From Hirsutella rhossiliensis (taxonomy: Eukaryota; Ascomycota; Sordariomycetes; Hypocreales; Ophiocordycipitaceae), in the NCBI RefSeq assembly GCF_020360975.1, contig NW_025408667.1:7564001-7628000 (forward strand): 64,000 nucleotides of DNA, read 5' to 3'. The translations under genes were made by a program, and so were the position numbers. This document shows, piece after piece, positions 33,619 to 44,424 of the stretch. Below the pieces are notes generated by a model that saw nothing but the letters and a program-made list of their open reading frames with translations, was not told the origin of the DNA and did not search any database. Positions within the stretch are counted from its first letter, which is position 1. Every line of letters starts with the position of its first letter.

Positions 33619-36600
33619 ATGGATCCCGCCGCGGCGCCCTTTTCAGCCGTCGTGCCCCTTCTCTATTACACGTACCCGGCCGCCGTCTTCCTCTTCTTCC
33701 TTGGCTCCTCGCTGGCCTCGGTATGCACTCTGCAGCGTCTCAAGGATGACCCGGGCGCGCCCACGCAGCGCCCCGGCCGCCGCTCCGTCCTCGGCATTCT
33801 CGGCACCTTCGTCCTGACCTACCTGGCTCAACTAGGCACTCTGGTATCCTGTTCCATTACCGACGGCCACTGGCCCCCTGCCGACTACCTCGTTGTTGGC
33901 ATCCTGTCCTGTCTCCTTGTCTTCGGAATCCAGCTCAGCTGGCTCTCGGAGCCCAATCGCTCCATTGGCTACCCCCTTTACGGCTCCTGGCTGCTGGCAC
34001 TAGCCTTCGAGGTCGCCATAACCACCTTTGCCGCCGTCAAGGTTGACTCACCTTGGCACGCCAGGTATGAGATAGCCGAGACGTCCTTCGCTGCCGCCAG
34101 GTGCGTCTTGCTGCTGCTACTCGGCGCCGCCTCCTGGAGGGCCCTCAGCGCTCGACGCGCACCGGCCGCCTCGGACGAGGAGCATCAGTCGTTGCTTCCC
34201 AAGGTCGGCGACACCGCCACAGCTCAAGGCGCCACCGAGTCCGGGTATGGGGCCACCTCGGAATCGGAGCAGTCGTCTGGACATGCTGGCGAGTACAATT
34301 GGGAGCGTCGCGAAAGAGAGGCGCGCCAGGTCATGGAGAAGCGGCTCAAGGAAGGTGGAAACTGGTTCCAGTATTCCAAGGGCTTCATGGTGAGTTTCCC
34401 TCGCCGTACGCACAGCATATCCAGCAAGCATTCGAAGCCGCTAGACCACCTGCCTTCCCCCGTCGATTGTGTGCCAAGGCGTCAGGCTCGTCGTCTTTGG
34501 ACACCGCTCGTCATGATTTCCTTGCTAGTTGACGAGCCCGGTGCTGTGTACTGCTTCGCGTCGTTGCTAATTGAAGTCAGATTCTCTTCCCCTATGTCTG
34601 GCCAGTGGGTAATTACGCTCTGCAGCTCCGCGCCGCCGGCGTCGTGCTCTGCCTTCTCGGATCCAATGCCCTGCATGTCCTCATCCCTCGGCAAACAGGC
34701 ATCATCATGGACAGCTTGGGCGGCAGCAGCTCAGCGAACACCTGGCTCGCCGTCGTATTTTTCGCCTTCTTGCGGCTCGCCTCGTCGGAGGCCGGGATTG
34801 AGCTTGTTCGTCAACGGCTGTGGATCCCAGTCAAATACTACGCCCACGACTCCATCAGCCGCGCCGCTTACTCCCACATGATGCATCTTTCGGCAGACTT
34901 CCACGACTCCAAAAGCTCCTCGGACATGATGTTGGCCATCTACGGCGGAACCGCCGTGTCCAACGTTGTGGAGAACATTTTACTGCAAGCCGTGCCGATG
35001 CTCATTGACATGTGTGTGGCAATCATGTACCTGTCCGTTACCTTTGGCCCGTACGAAGGCCTCACCACGGTGGCGACCGCCACCATCTTCTTCATGATGG
35101 CCAGCCGGCTCGTGGCCGAGTCCAAAGCTGCGAGCCGGAAAAGGGTCCACGCGATCTACCAGGAGCACTACATTCGTCAGTCAGGCTTCCAGGGCTGGCA
35201 AACCGTCAGCTCTTTCAACCAGATTGGCTACGAGGACAACCGACACGCCGACGCCGTGACGAACCGCTGGCTTAACGAGCAGCAATATCTCCAGAGCTGG
35301 GGCGTCTCCATCGCCTTCCAGACCATGATCCTCACCTGCGGCCTGCTGGTGAGCGCCTTCTTGGCAGTGTCGAGGATCAGGAGCGGACACGCAACCCCGG
35401 GTCAATTCGCCATGCTTATAATGTACTGGGGGCAACTCACGTCGCCCCTGCAGTTCTTTGCTCGGCTGGGAAAGAGTATGAGCGACGACTTCATCGATGC
35501 CGAGCGGCTGCTGGACATCATGAAGACGAAACCCACAATCGAGAACAAGAAGGGAGCGCGGCCGCTCAAGTTTGTCGCCGGAAAAGTCGAGTTCAAAAAT
35601 GTCTGCTTCACCTACGACGGCCACAAGGGGACCATCAAGGGCCTCAACCTGAACATTGACCCCGGTCAGACGGTGGCCTTTGTTGGCTCAACGGGCGCTG
35701 GCAAGTCGACTCTGCTGAAGCTTCTCGACCGCTTCTACGACGTCACCGACGGCAGCATCTCTATTGACGGCCAAGATATTCGTGACGTCGATTTGTTCAG
35801 GTGAGTCGGAGAAAGCAAAAGGAGGGATGACGCAGAAGTTGGTGGAGCGCGCCGCTGACCTGTACAGCCTTCGGGAACGCATCGGCGTTGTCCCACAAAA
35901 CCCCATTCTCTTTGACGACACCGTCATGAACAACGTGCGCTATGGCAGACTAACGGCAAGCGACGAGGAAGTGTTCGAAGCCTGCCAGGCAGCCTGCTTG
36001 CATGATAAGATCAAGGGCTTCACGGACGGTATGCCATGGTGTGGGCTCTACTGATGTGAAGTGCTGACCAATCTCCTCACCAGGGTACGATACACGGGTT
36101 GGTGAGCGCGGCGTGTGAGTAACCTTTTTGATGAGCGTAGGACTTCGGACGACTGACTTGTGCAGAAAACTCTCCGGGGGTGAGCTCCAGCGAGTCGCCA
36201 TTGCCAGAGCTATATTGAAGAGGCCCGATATTGTCCTGCTGGACGAGGCGACCAGCGCCGTCGACACCGACACGGAGCAGCAAATCCAGCTTTCCTTCAA
36301 GAGCCTATGCAAAGGTCGCACAACGTTCATTATTGCGTGAGTGTGACCAATTCGCAATACGCACAGTCTCTCGCTAATCGACATAGGCATCGTCTTTCCA
36401 CCATTATGAATGCGGATCAGATTGTCGTGATTGAACATGGCGAGTTGGTCGAAAAAGGCAGCCATCTCGGACTCCTTGCCAAGCAGGGGCGCTATGCGGA
36501 CCTGTGGTCGAAACAAGTCTTCTTGAAGCCTCGTCAAAAGTCCGACACGATGGATATAATTGACGACAGGGTGGAGGCGGCCGACGACTCGTCTTCCGAG

Positions 36601-37804
36601 CAGACTGCTGCCGATCGATACAAGGGTGGAACCACTGATAGTGATAGCGAGGTCTTTTGTACGGAACAGGACCGGGCGCAAGGAGCGGCAGATACGCCGC
36701 AGCAGAGGCAAGAGGTATGTCCACCCCGATCAGGCGCCCTCGTCACCCGACACGACTCTGACTCGGTTGCTGTAGGGGTCCAAGCTGAACCCTATTGCTC
36801 CTGAATTCACGCCTCGGGCCCTGGCAGCATCGAACTCTGAGTCCGAGGAGAAGTCCACCCGCGAACAAGCCGCGGACGCCTCGATAGAGGAGGTCTCGGG
36901 CATGGCCTCCGAACCCTCTCCCGGCCACTTAGGCTTGAGCGAGGTGTCGAGTACGAGGGCGGAAGTGGAAACGGAACTGACAACCCCGCTTGACGATGCG
37001 GAGCCTGCTTCTTCAGCCAAAGCCCCCGCGAGCAAGGACAAGGCAGCGGATGACCACAAGGATTCTGCACAAGACGCCTCACCCCCAGCAACGAGGACCG
37101 GTCAAGCCGAGGGCACGACGGGCGGGAACCACAACAGTAAGCAACAGACTCGGGCCTGCGGATTGGCGAGTGTAAAGTGTGCTAAGAATGAGATAGATGC
37201 CCCTTCTGACGCTTAGGAGGCGTTGGAAGACGACGGAAAGCCCGAGACCGGCTCACGGACTGGGGCTGTCGGGCTGAAATACCCGAGATACTCTCGGCGG
37301 GTGCAGTCCAAGAGCGAGCCATCACAATCCTCACAAGATCTGTTGCCGGCAGTCTGCGGATCCTTGACTTCGGTCAAGAATGTGGAAGAGCGGGAGCCAT
37401 CTGTACGTGAATCGGAACAGTCCTGGTGAGCCTCGACTGACACCAACGTTCATCTGCAGCGTCTCGAGCTGGCTCCCTCTCTTCAACCTCACGTACCAGC
37501 ATCACAAATCCCGAGACCAACCAGCCATGGATCAACGGTGCTGCGACCAGTCTCGTTAGTGTCTGAGGGGAAGGAAGACAAGGTCATGCCAGCACAGGAC
37601 GGAAAAGGTGCAATGGAGAGCACCATGGGCGACCATGGAATCGTCGCTGTTAAAACGGTGCCATCGGGTACCGGTAATGAGAATGAGCCTCCGCAAAAAC
37701 ACGCCCGAGCGTCGTCTTCCACGGTCTCCGGACGCGGCTATCGAGGCGGCCGGCGAGGTAGAAGTTCTTGGCCCCGCGGTCACCGACGTCGAGGGGGCGC
37801 TTAG
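33619..37804 (+). CDS. Vacuolar-type half-size ABC transporter, HMT1/ABCB6 family, with long disordered C-terminal tail
   Basis: Nine exons (33619-34389, 34581-35800, 35868-36028, 36084-36114, 36166-36336, 36387-36714, 36776-37171, 37217-37402, 37460-37804), 1202 residues. Residues 1-~160 form an extra N-terminal membrane domain (TMD0) as in HMT1; the core membrane domain is ~270-570. The ATPase domain has Walker [10 protein letters not shown] (~627), Q-loop VVPQNP, signature LSGGE (~731), Walker [11 protein letters not shown] (~750) and H-loop AHRLST. Fission yeast Hmt1 pumps glutathione or phytochelatin complexes into the vacuole for heavy-metal tolerance; that role is inferred here. Beyond ~825 a ~375-residue Ser/Glu/Pro-rich tail ends in an Arg/Gly-rich stretch ([10 protein letters not shown]). 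The 31-nt exon and the last three exons fit phase; the 45-nt intron at 37172-37216 is the least certain. Confidence 0.88.
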
Positions 37805-38436
37805 GGCGAGACGACAGCCCGCAACCTTTGTACGGGACCGGCCAGTGGGACTTGTCATGTCAATAGAAATCACGGCGTTGAGCAGTGTCGGTTTGGCGAA
37901 TAGGTATTTTTAACTAACCCCCCTTCTGGCATCAGACGACTGGGGCGTGCGCAATACATGGAGCTTTGTTGGGCGGCTATGATAGGGGCGAGATTCTGTC
38001 GGAGACAATGGAGGGACAAGTAGCCGTAGATGGACGGGTAACGCTTTTACCCCAGGGCCGGCGGCGGCCGTTTAATGTCATATCATTGCGTACCTTGCTC
38101 ATGCTTGGTGTTGTTGATGGGTAGCGAGCAAGGGGGGCGTAGAGGCGTGTAATGGTGCAGAATTGATTGATGTTTTTCGTCGTCTCTTGTATGGCATGGA
38201 CCCGTTTTGAACCGACTCGCTTGCTCATGGATTGGGGATGTGTATCTAAAACACCATGATCGTAGATGGATGCGCGCCAGTTGCCCGGACAGCCTCTCTG
38301 CTCCAGTCTGTCTGGCTTGTCTGTCTGCGATGGCGCTCCGGGCCCTCGACGACTCCGCCGCCACCACCACCTCCGCCTGCTCTGCTGCCGACTACTATTA
38401 TGCCCGCAGGTCCGCTTCAACGGCCCTTGGGGTAGT
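37805..38436. other. Convergent 3' region between ABC transporter and SGT2
   Basis: 632 bp of 3' flanks. No gene is seen. Confidence 0.5.
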
Positions 38437-38450
38437 CTAAGATGGCGGGG

Positions 38451-38493
<43 letters not shown>

Positions 38494-39744
38494 ATTGCTG
38501 TTGTTCCCACCGGCGTTATTGCCGCCGGGGGCGCCGGGACCCGCGCCGCCCATCATGTTTCGCGCCCTGGAAGCCCAGAGGGAGCCTGTCAGCATTTCGG
38601 TGCTACATTTTGCTTCGATGTTGACGAGGGTGGAGTGAGAAGATATTGGGGTGCGACTGACATGTCTGCAATGTTGGGGTCAGACAGAAGGCTGCCAAAG
38701 TCGGGCATGCCGCCACCGCTGGTGAACTGGTTGGCCATGTCGCGCAGGCGCGGGTTGCCCATGAGGTTGCTCATGAGGTCCGGGTTGCTCATGAGGTTCT
38801 GGGCCATGTTTGCAAACATGGGGTTGCTCATGATGGAGCCGAGGTCGGGCATGCCGCCGGCGCCGGCGCCAAAGTCGGGCAAGCCACCGGCACCAGCACC
38901 GGCACCAGCAGCAGCGCCGCCGCGGGCGACGCTCTCGTCGTCGGCCTGCATCTCGTCGACGCGGCGCTTGGCCGTCTCGTAGCCCTTCTTCATGGCGTCG
39001 GAGCCGCCGTTGCCCTCGTGGCGGATGCCCTGCTGGTAGGCGTCCATGGCGCCGCGGGCGTCGCCGAGGGCGAAGCGGGCGAGGCCGAGGCGGGACCAGG
39101 CCTTTGTGTAGGCCGGGTCGATGGCGACGGCGGCCTCGGCGTCGAGGCGGGCGGCGGCGTGGTCCTTTGCGGCCGAGTGGGCGGCGGCGCGGTTGGAGAG
39201 GAAGACGGCGTTGGAGGGGTGGATGCGCAGGGCCTGCGTGTACAGGTCGATAGCGGCCTGGTAGTCCTTTTGGGCCATGGCGGCGTTGCCCTTGCTCTTG
39301 AGCGACTCTGCCTCCTTCTTTTGCTCGGGCTCGGGCTCGTTTGCGGGCTCGGCGGCGGAGCCATGGCCGGGGGCTGCGGACGACGACGAGGCAGCGTCAG
39401 CACCACCGGCGGCCTTGAGCTTGTCGTAGACGGAGTAAATCTGCAGCAGCGACTGGTTGCCGACGGCGGCCTGGACTGCGGCGTCGTCGGCGGGGTCGAC
39501 CTTGAAGGACTCGGCGATGCAGCTGACCGCCACGTCGACCGACTCCTTGTCGTCGGGCGTCAGGGTGCCGTCCGAGGCCGACGTGTTGAGGAAGTGGCAG
39601 ATGGCGAGGGCGAGGCGCTGCTTGGACGAGTGCTGCTGCGGCTGGGAGGCCTTGTGACGTTCCTGGTTTTTAGCTATTGCGTGTTCTTTGTTTGAAGACG
39701 TGGAGCGGCACGGCAGTCAGTGAGTGGGTGGGTGGACTGACCAT
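38437..39744 (-). CDS. SGT2: Small glutamine-rich TPR protein Sgt2/SGTA
   Basis: Exons on the minus strand: 39744-39742 (the ATG alone), 39650-38662 and 38566-38437, 373 residues. The product is a cytosolic co-chaperone that hands tail-anchored proteins to the Get4-Get5/Get3 pathway and binds Hsp70/Hsp90 tails. The N-terminal dimerisation domain starts SKQRLALAICHFLNT; three TPRs cover ~110-215 (KSKGNAAMAQKDYQAAIDLY); a Gly/Ala linker follows; an STI1-like region with repeated NP motifs is at ~275-315. The C-terminus is Asn-rich instead of Gln-rich, with 15 consecutive Asn before TPPS. Without the ATG-only exon there is no ATG before the conserved N-terminus, and GTCAGT follows that ATG directly. 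Intron 2 (GTCAGT...CAG) restores NIADMARNMMGG. Confidence 0.88.
38452..38493. repeat. Trinucleotide microsatellite (GTT)14 in SGT2 exon 3
   Basis: Fourteen GTT units on the plus strand read as AAC (Asn) codons in SGT2. An adjoining AAT makes 15 Asn in a row. Confidence 0.92.
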
Positions 39745-41106
39745 GGCGGGCAACGGGGACCGGCTCGCGCGGTGGCGAGAGCGGGTAGATGAGGGGAGGG
39801 CGAGCGAGTAGAGCTATGTATCGAGGGAGAGAGCGACGCCTTGATGGCAGAGGAGATGCAGAGACGGCGGCGGTAGCGGAGACGTAGAGGTTGGATGAAG
39901 AAGAAGTGACCGAAAAGTCTAGATAATTTCGTCTCTGATGATGCCCCGCAGTCGGCAGAGGACAGGAGGGCGCTGACGAGGGCGGGCGAGCGGGGTACGT
40001 ACCCCGTGTCGCGGCCTGGAGTCGGACTGCACGTGCTGTGCTGGAACATTCGCCGCCGCCAGTTACATGTAGGCTGCACTAACAGCCGCGTCACCTGGGA
40101 TAGCTTTAACGGGTCCAAGGAGTACCTGTTGAGCGTCTTGCTTTGGCCTGGTCTAAGTTACAAGGCGAGGTTCACGAGGGCTGAAGATGAATGACAAGAG
40201 CAGTTCACTTTCCCGGATTCCCGTTGAAAGTCTCGAGGCCGCAATAGTTGGGGATTGCTGGGGCTCTCGTTTCGACGTAAACTACGGATAGAGGTTGGTT
40301 GGCGAGTACATTACATCTCTGACATGCTGTCATTGGCCAGTATCCTACAAGACAATACCACACTAGAATATAGTCAAGGCGGGGCGGGCTGGCGTTAGTA
40401 CGTACGTATCTTAAAAATGGGGTAAGTGTGCAAACAGCAATATGCTGTTGTGTAAATAGCAGTACTGTCAGGACAAGGGCCTATAATACGCGTTAGGAAC
40501 ACCTCTATCGGGGCTGCCCTCATTTTGCATCGTGTAGCGGTATTTTACCAGCTTGACAAGTACTCATACTCATACATATACCGTTTAGCCAGGGCAAAAG
40601 TGGAACGCCATGTAATAATACTAGTGCGGATTAGCAGGCGGATTCCTGGCCTGCTAACTGCTCCCAAAGCATCGTTTCTTATCTTCCACGCTCATCTTCC
40701 TTGATTCCCAAGTCGGCGTCATCCCCGATTCTTCTCGTGTCCAAAAGCTTCAAATGCAATATTTCATAAATAGTCATCACGAAGTCGGCCGGGCTAAGAC
40801 CCCAACCGCTCTCTCCTAGCACAAGCACAGAGTCAAACCCGACCTTGGCCCACGATACTGTCATTATTTCCACTAATTGCCTTGACTATATTCAAACTGG
40901 TGCTGTTCCTCTTATGTGACGGGCCAGGCAAGGCGGTTAGCGCGCCCGTCGGCAAGAAAGGGAGGGAAAGGGGGCGCGAGGCATGAAAGACAGCCCAAAG
41001 AGTGATTAAAGCTGGAAAAGAAGGAGAAAGAAGGGGGCTCTAACGTTTCTGCGAGTGACCAGGTGACTAGTTTCATAGGAATGCCCTGTCCGTAGCAGCT
41101 CCCAAA
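39745..41106. other. Intergenic region, AT-richer from 40100
   Basis: SGT2 promoter at the left. A 64-codon minus-strand frame (40679-40873) matches no family I know. Near 40426-40470 lies GTGTGCAAACAG...TGTGTAAATAG, which loosely resembles the subrepeats of the MITE-like element at 30731, but no inverted partner is found. Confidence 0.4.
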
Positions 41107-41901
41107 TTACCAAGATTCTTCCCACAAGTCTGGTCGAAATCCAACTCCATTACGCCCTTCATATATATATCCTTGATACTCTGTAGTTCCTTCAAAGACT
41201 CCTTGCCAAAATGGGTCTTTTCCAAACTCGACTCGGTGGAGATCATCCCAGAATCGATCTTTTAGGACATTTTCATCCCTTTTTCGACCAAGCGTATAGC
41301 CAGTTTTCCACCTATAGAAACCTGACATTGCGGATTTTTTTGGAGTTAGTACCCATAGGTCTGGAGAAAACCCTACCCCAAGGGTATTTTGAGGTCCTTC
41401 AGTCTCCGTGTATGCTTGCCTGACTCCTTGCCAAAATGGGTCAACCCCAAAGGGGACTTTCCGTTTTATGTCAGCTGTGAATCGAGCCAATCGTTCGTCT
41501 TCCTTTTTCTCTAGAACAGAAGCCCGCCCAGCTTCCCATTCTTCCATTCCTTTAAGCTCTCTGTATCCATCATATAGTCCTAGCATATAGGGCCCGTGTT
41601 TTTCACGAAAGGCTGCTTCTTCATCGCCAGTTTCTTCTATTTGGCTTCTGTGCCATCCATTTTTGCCGTTGGCTAGCCCACGTTCCCACAAAGAAAATTG
41701 TTTTTGCCAATGGATAATATTTTCGTCGTTCGATCGAGTGGCCAGACTATTCTCGTTAGGTCCAGGACCGAGATCTCGGCGCCAGATCTCGGCATCGCCA
41801 CTGGATGCGGCTTGAAGGGCCCCTGTCTCGACCCGGGACACGGCATATGATCGGCATTGCGTTATGAGCAGAAAAGAAGTGAAAAGAATGTTGTGGCGCA
41901 T
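41107..41901 (-). CDS. Predicted secreted protein with duplicated DPFWQGV...PDLW module, unknown family
   Basis: An intronless frame of 264 residues. I start at 41901 because MRHNILFTSFLLITQCRSYA is a clear signal peptide; an in-frame ATG 12 codons upstream would bury it. No known domain is recognised. The C-terminal half contains two copies of a ~34-residue module: residues 151-183 (FGVDPFWQGV...TLGVGFSPDLW) and 226-260 (FGKDPFWQGV...NGVGFRPDLW), separated by a Trp/Lys/Arg-rich linker. The mature part is rich in Trp, Glu and Arg and has no cysteine beyond the signal region. The codon and base composition is clearly more AT-rich than the housekeeping genes, and the gene sits ~530 bp from a young retrotransposon. 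A secreted, possibly host- or competitor-facing, protein is inference. Confidence 0.75.
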   Translation of the reverse strand: MRHNILFTSFLLITQCRSYAVSRVETGALQAASSGDAEIWRRDLGPGPNENSLATRSNDENIIHWQKQFSLWERGLANGKNGWHRSQIEETGDEEAAFREKHGPYMLGLYDGYRELKGMEEWEAGRASVLEKKEDERLARFTADIKRKVPFGVDPFWQGVRQAYTETEGPQNTLGVGFSPDLWVLTPKKSAMSGFYRWKTGYTLGRKRDENVLKDRFWDDLHRVEFGKDPFWQGVFEGTTEYQGYIYEGRNGVGFRPDLWEESW

Positions 41902-42428
41902 TTTGTTGTATTGGAGAATTTGTCGTTTAATGTGCAAGGCAGAAACAATCGGTAGGGTGATGATAGATCCTGCCTCGGGCTGTATGTACTTGCCCTAGTT
42001 TATAGTCGAACAACCTTATGTACAGAAGAGAAACTATTACTATAGAGACGCGTAAGCACATGAACATCGTTGACCCGTCCCCATTGATTCGAATCTTGGC
42101 GGAGGCTCTCGACTCTGCGAACAACATGCTGCGAGAGGCCCGAGGGTCAAGCCCCTTGTTTCGAATCTCAACGGCATTTAGCAGCATTGGCAGCTACATA
42201 TTGCGAGAGACCGAGCTCATTTACAGGAAGCATGTTCCAAGAGCGTGTAATTTCAACAATTCATCTAGGACTCAGCAGGTATCCAGAACCAGGCAGCAAA
42301 TGCCAGGGGCCGCAGCACCAATCTGACTGCAATTTGAAGCTATTTACAGGGTACAGCCACAGACCAGAGTCCCGTTGTCCCCCCCCCCGCGGTTCGATGA
42401 GTGATTGACGCCTCTCTAGCGCTGAAAC
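41902..42428. other. Spacer between secreted-protein gene and retrotransposon
   Basis: Holds the promoter of the secreted-protein gene, with no other gene seen. The last five bases (GAAAC, 42424-42428) are one copy of the retrotransposon target-site duplication. Confidence 0.55.
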
Positions 42429-42618
42429 TGTGAAAGGCCTCTAGTGAGTTGATACAACTAACTAGTCCCTATGCTGTTTACTATCAAGATAGAGAAGAAA
42501 GAAAGAAAGAAAGAGAATCTACTACATGAGAGCACAATAGCATTTTATAGCTTCGAGCCAATGGAAGGTTCTAGAAGCTAGGCGGCGCAGCCGCCGTTAA
42601 AGCGGCTTGCCCGTTACA
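42429..42618 (-). repeat. 3' LTR of the retrotransposon
   Basis: 190 bp, starts TGTGAAAGG and ends CCCGTTACA on the plus strand. It appears identical to 47701-47890, including the (GAAA)n run. Confidence 0.97.
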
Positions 42619-42634
42619 TTACCTCCTCCCTTCC
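42619..42634 (-). other. Polypurine tract
   Basis: On the minus strand GGAAGGGAGGAGGTAA directly precedes the 3' LTR. It is the expected primer for plus-strand DNA synthesis, and the pol stop codon (TAA) lies inside it. Confidence 0.8.
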
Positions 42635-43296
42635 AACGTTTCCTCTTCCGGGGTCGTGGCAATCTGTGGCAAGATGACTTGAGAAGGTGACACTCCTTTA
42701 TGCTTCTTCCATTGCTTCCATGCATCGGTGTGTCGAATAGTAGTAAGGGGTTCCCACGTAGGCTGCGAGTAATCATGCCATTTTACGAGCACCTTCTTAT
42801 GCGTACCTTCCATTCTTTCATCCAGAATTCTTTCAACAAGGTACATCTTTTCGCCGTCCACCAGCACCGGTGGGGCACTCTCTTGATCGAGTTTCTGCGA
42901 AGGCAATGGGTCTCCGGGGACTGGCCGGAGTAGGTCGACGTGAAAGACTGGATGGATGCGCCCAGGCACATCCAACCTGTAGGCATGTGGGCTAACTTCC
43001 GCGAGCACTTGATATTTGGCATGTAGCCAATCGAGCTTCTTGCAGGGTCGCGATGTTTTGACATTTCTCAAGTTGAGGTATACCCAATCCCCAGGCTCGT
43101 ATCTCGGTGCGGCTGTCCTGTGCTTGTTGGCTTGCGCTTGCTGTATTTCCTGGGCCATAGCTATCGCTGCTTGCGCAAACTCCGTGGCGTCCTGTAGTCT
43201 CTGAATAAAATCCTCCGCTGTCGCTTCCCCCTGCGTCGTGTCTTCCGTTCTTCGATGCTCAACTAATTGGATTGGCTCGTTGTGGTAGCCGTGCAT
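42619..43296 (-). CDS. Retrotransposon pol C-terminus: integrase tail and chromodomain
   Basis: 225 codons in one frame. After the integrase GPY-type region (YEPGDWVYLNLRN, KLDWLHAKY, HPVFHVDLLRP) comes a chromodomain: YLVERILDERMEGTHKK VLVKWHDY...TWEPL, near the C-terminus. Chromodomains of this group bind modified histone H3 and steer integration. The frame is offset from the upstream integrase core by what looks like one missing A near 43334. Confidence 0.9.
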   Translation of the reverse strand: MHGYHNEPIQLVEHRRTEDTTQGEATAEDFIQRLQDATEFAQAAIAMAQEIQQAQANKHRTAAPRYEPGDWVYLNLRNVKTSRPCKKLDWLHAKYQVLAEVSPHAYRLDVPGRIHPVFHVDLLRPVPGDPLPSQKLDQESAPPVLVDGEKMYLVERILDERMEGTHKKVLVKWHDYSQPTWEPLTTIRHTDAWKQWKKHKGVSPSQVILPQIATTPEEETLEGRR

Positions 43297-43310
43297 GAAG
43301 AAGAACGGAC

Positions 43311-43862
43311 TCAGTCCGGTGGAGGTTGCTTCCTCTCGTTAATAGTCGCCATCGCGATTGGAAGCAAGTCTAACCAGTTCTCCTGCAGATAATTCGTCCA
43401 TATCCGAAGAATCCTCTCTACCTCTTGGTTCATTCGTTCTGTTGCACCGTCGGTTTGTGGATGGTACGCCGTCGACAACCGCTGCTCGATCCCTAGCATC
43501 TGACAGAAACTTTTCCACATACCACTGACAAACTGGGGACCCCGATCACTGGTTATAGCCGTTGGGATGCCATGGACAGGGTAGTGTCGTTCGAAGAGTC
43601 TTCTTGCAACCGCTTCTGTGGAAATATCGTTCAATCCTTCGAGTTCGACGCCTTTGGTGAGTCGGTCCGTGACCACCATGCAGTTCGTCGCGCCATCTTT
43701 CCCCGACGGTGGGAGGTCAGTAATAAAGTCAATGGTAATTTCGCTCCATATGCGTTGCGGAATAGGAGCGGCTTTAGGAGTCCTTTCTTTGTATCCTCCA
43801 GATGGTGTTTCGTCCGCAAACCTCGCAGTTGCGCACAAACCGACGTACATCGCTAGCGGCAC
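43311..43862 (-). pseudogene. Retrotransposon integrase catalytic core (frame-broken)
   Basis: Contains the DDE core: TDRLTKGVEL..., ITSDRGPQFVSGMW and the glutamate in HPQTDGATERMNQEVERI. It ends prematurely at 43311, just before the tail in another frame. Its beginning overlaps the frame change from the zinc-binding part. Confidence 0.88.
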
Positions 43863-44424
43863 CCGGCCAGAAGAAGCGTCTCGACAGAGTCGAGTACGTG
43901 AGGTCCCTTCCAGGATGTCCGGTGATATGAGAGTCGTGAGTTTCCTGGATGATCTTTGTACGTAGCGGCTCCGAACCGGGTATCCAGACGCGTTCTCTAA
44001 AGCACAGCAGGCCTCTATTGTCTAATGAGCATTCTGAAATGCTGACAACCTTCTCCTTCTGTAAGTCTGTTGGCACACTCTTCGCTCCATCTGCTACCAG
44101 CTTCGTGAGTTCTTGATAAAGCTTGTCTTCTTGCCGTGCGGCGTGCCACAGCTGCTGTAACTCCTCATCTTCAAATATCCTGATCTCTTTTCCGAAGTTG
44201 ATTTCCTGGGCACCCTCGGTGTTGGTAGACAATGTCGATATTGGGACCCTTCTAAGGTGATCATTTTGGAATAGCCTCATAATGCGTCCCTTTAGTCGTT
44301 CATCGGAGTAGTTGGCCGGCATATCCTGGTCCCGTCGAGAGAGTGCGTCAGGCAATCCGCCCTTGCGGCCCGGCCTCCATTCGAGCTCGAATTGGAACCT
44401 GGACAGGAACTCCGACCACCGCAC
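43774..44424 (-). pseudogene. Retrotransposon RNase H end and integrase zinc-binding domain (frame-broken)
   Basis: Begins with the end of RNase H (RWSEFLSRFQFELEWRPG, PDALSRR) and includes the HHCC zinc finger of integrase (HDSHITGHPGRD ... RNCEVCG). It ends in a stop after CEVCGRNTIWR because of small indels near 43780-43810. Confidence 0.88.

Noticed and set aside
40426..40470. Possible second copy of the MITE end (GTGCAAACAG...GTGTAAATAG)
   Set aside because: Similarity is partial and no inverted partner was found within ~1 kb; listed only as a note.
40679..40873. 64-codon minus-strand frame
   Set aside because: No recognisable family, no supporting splice pattern; could be random.
42480..42620. 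CRISPR-like or phage-like features near the direct repeats
   Set aside because: The repeats are LTRs of a retrotransposon; no regular spacer array exists and the genome is fungal.
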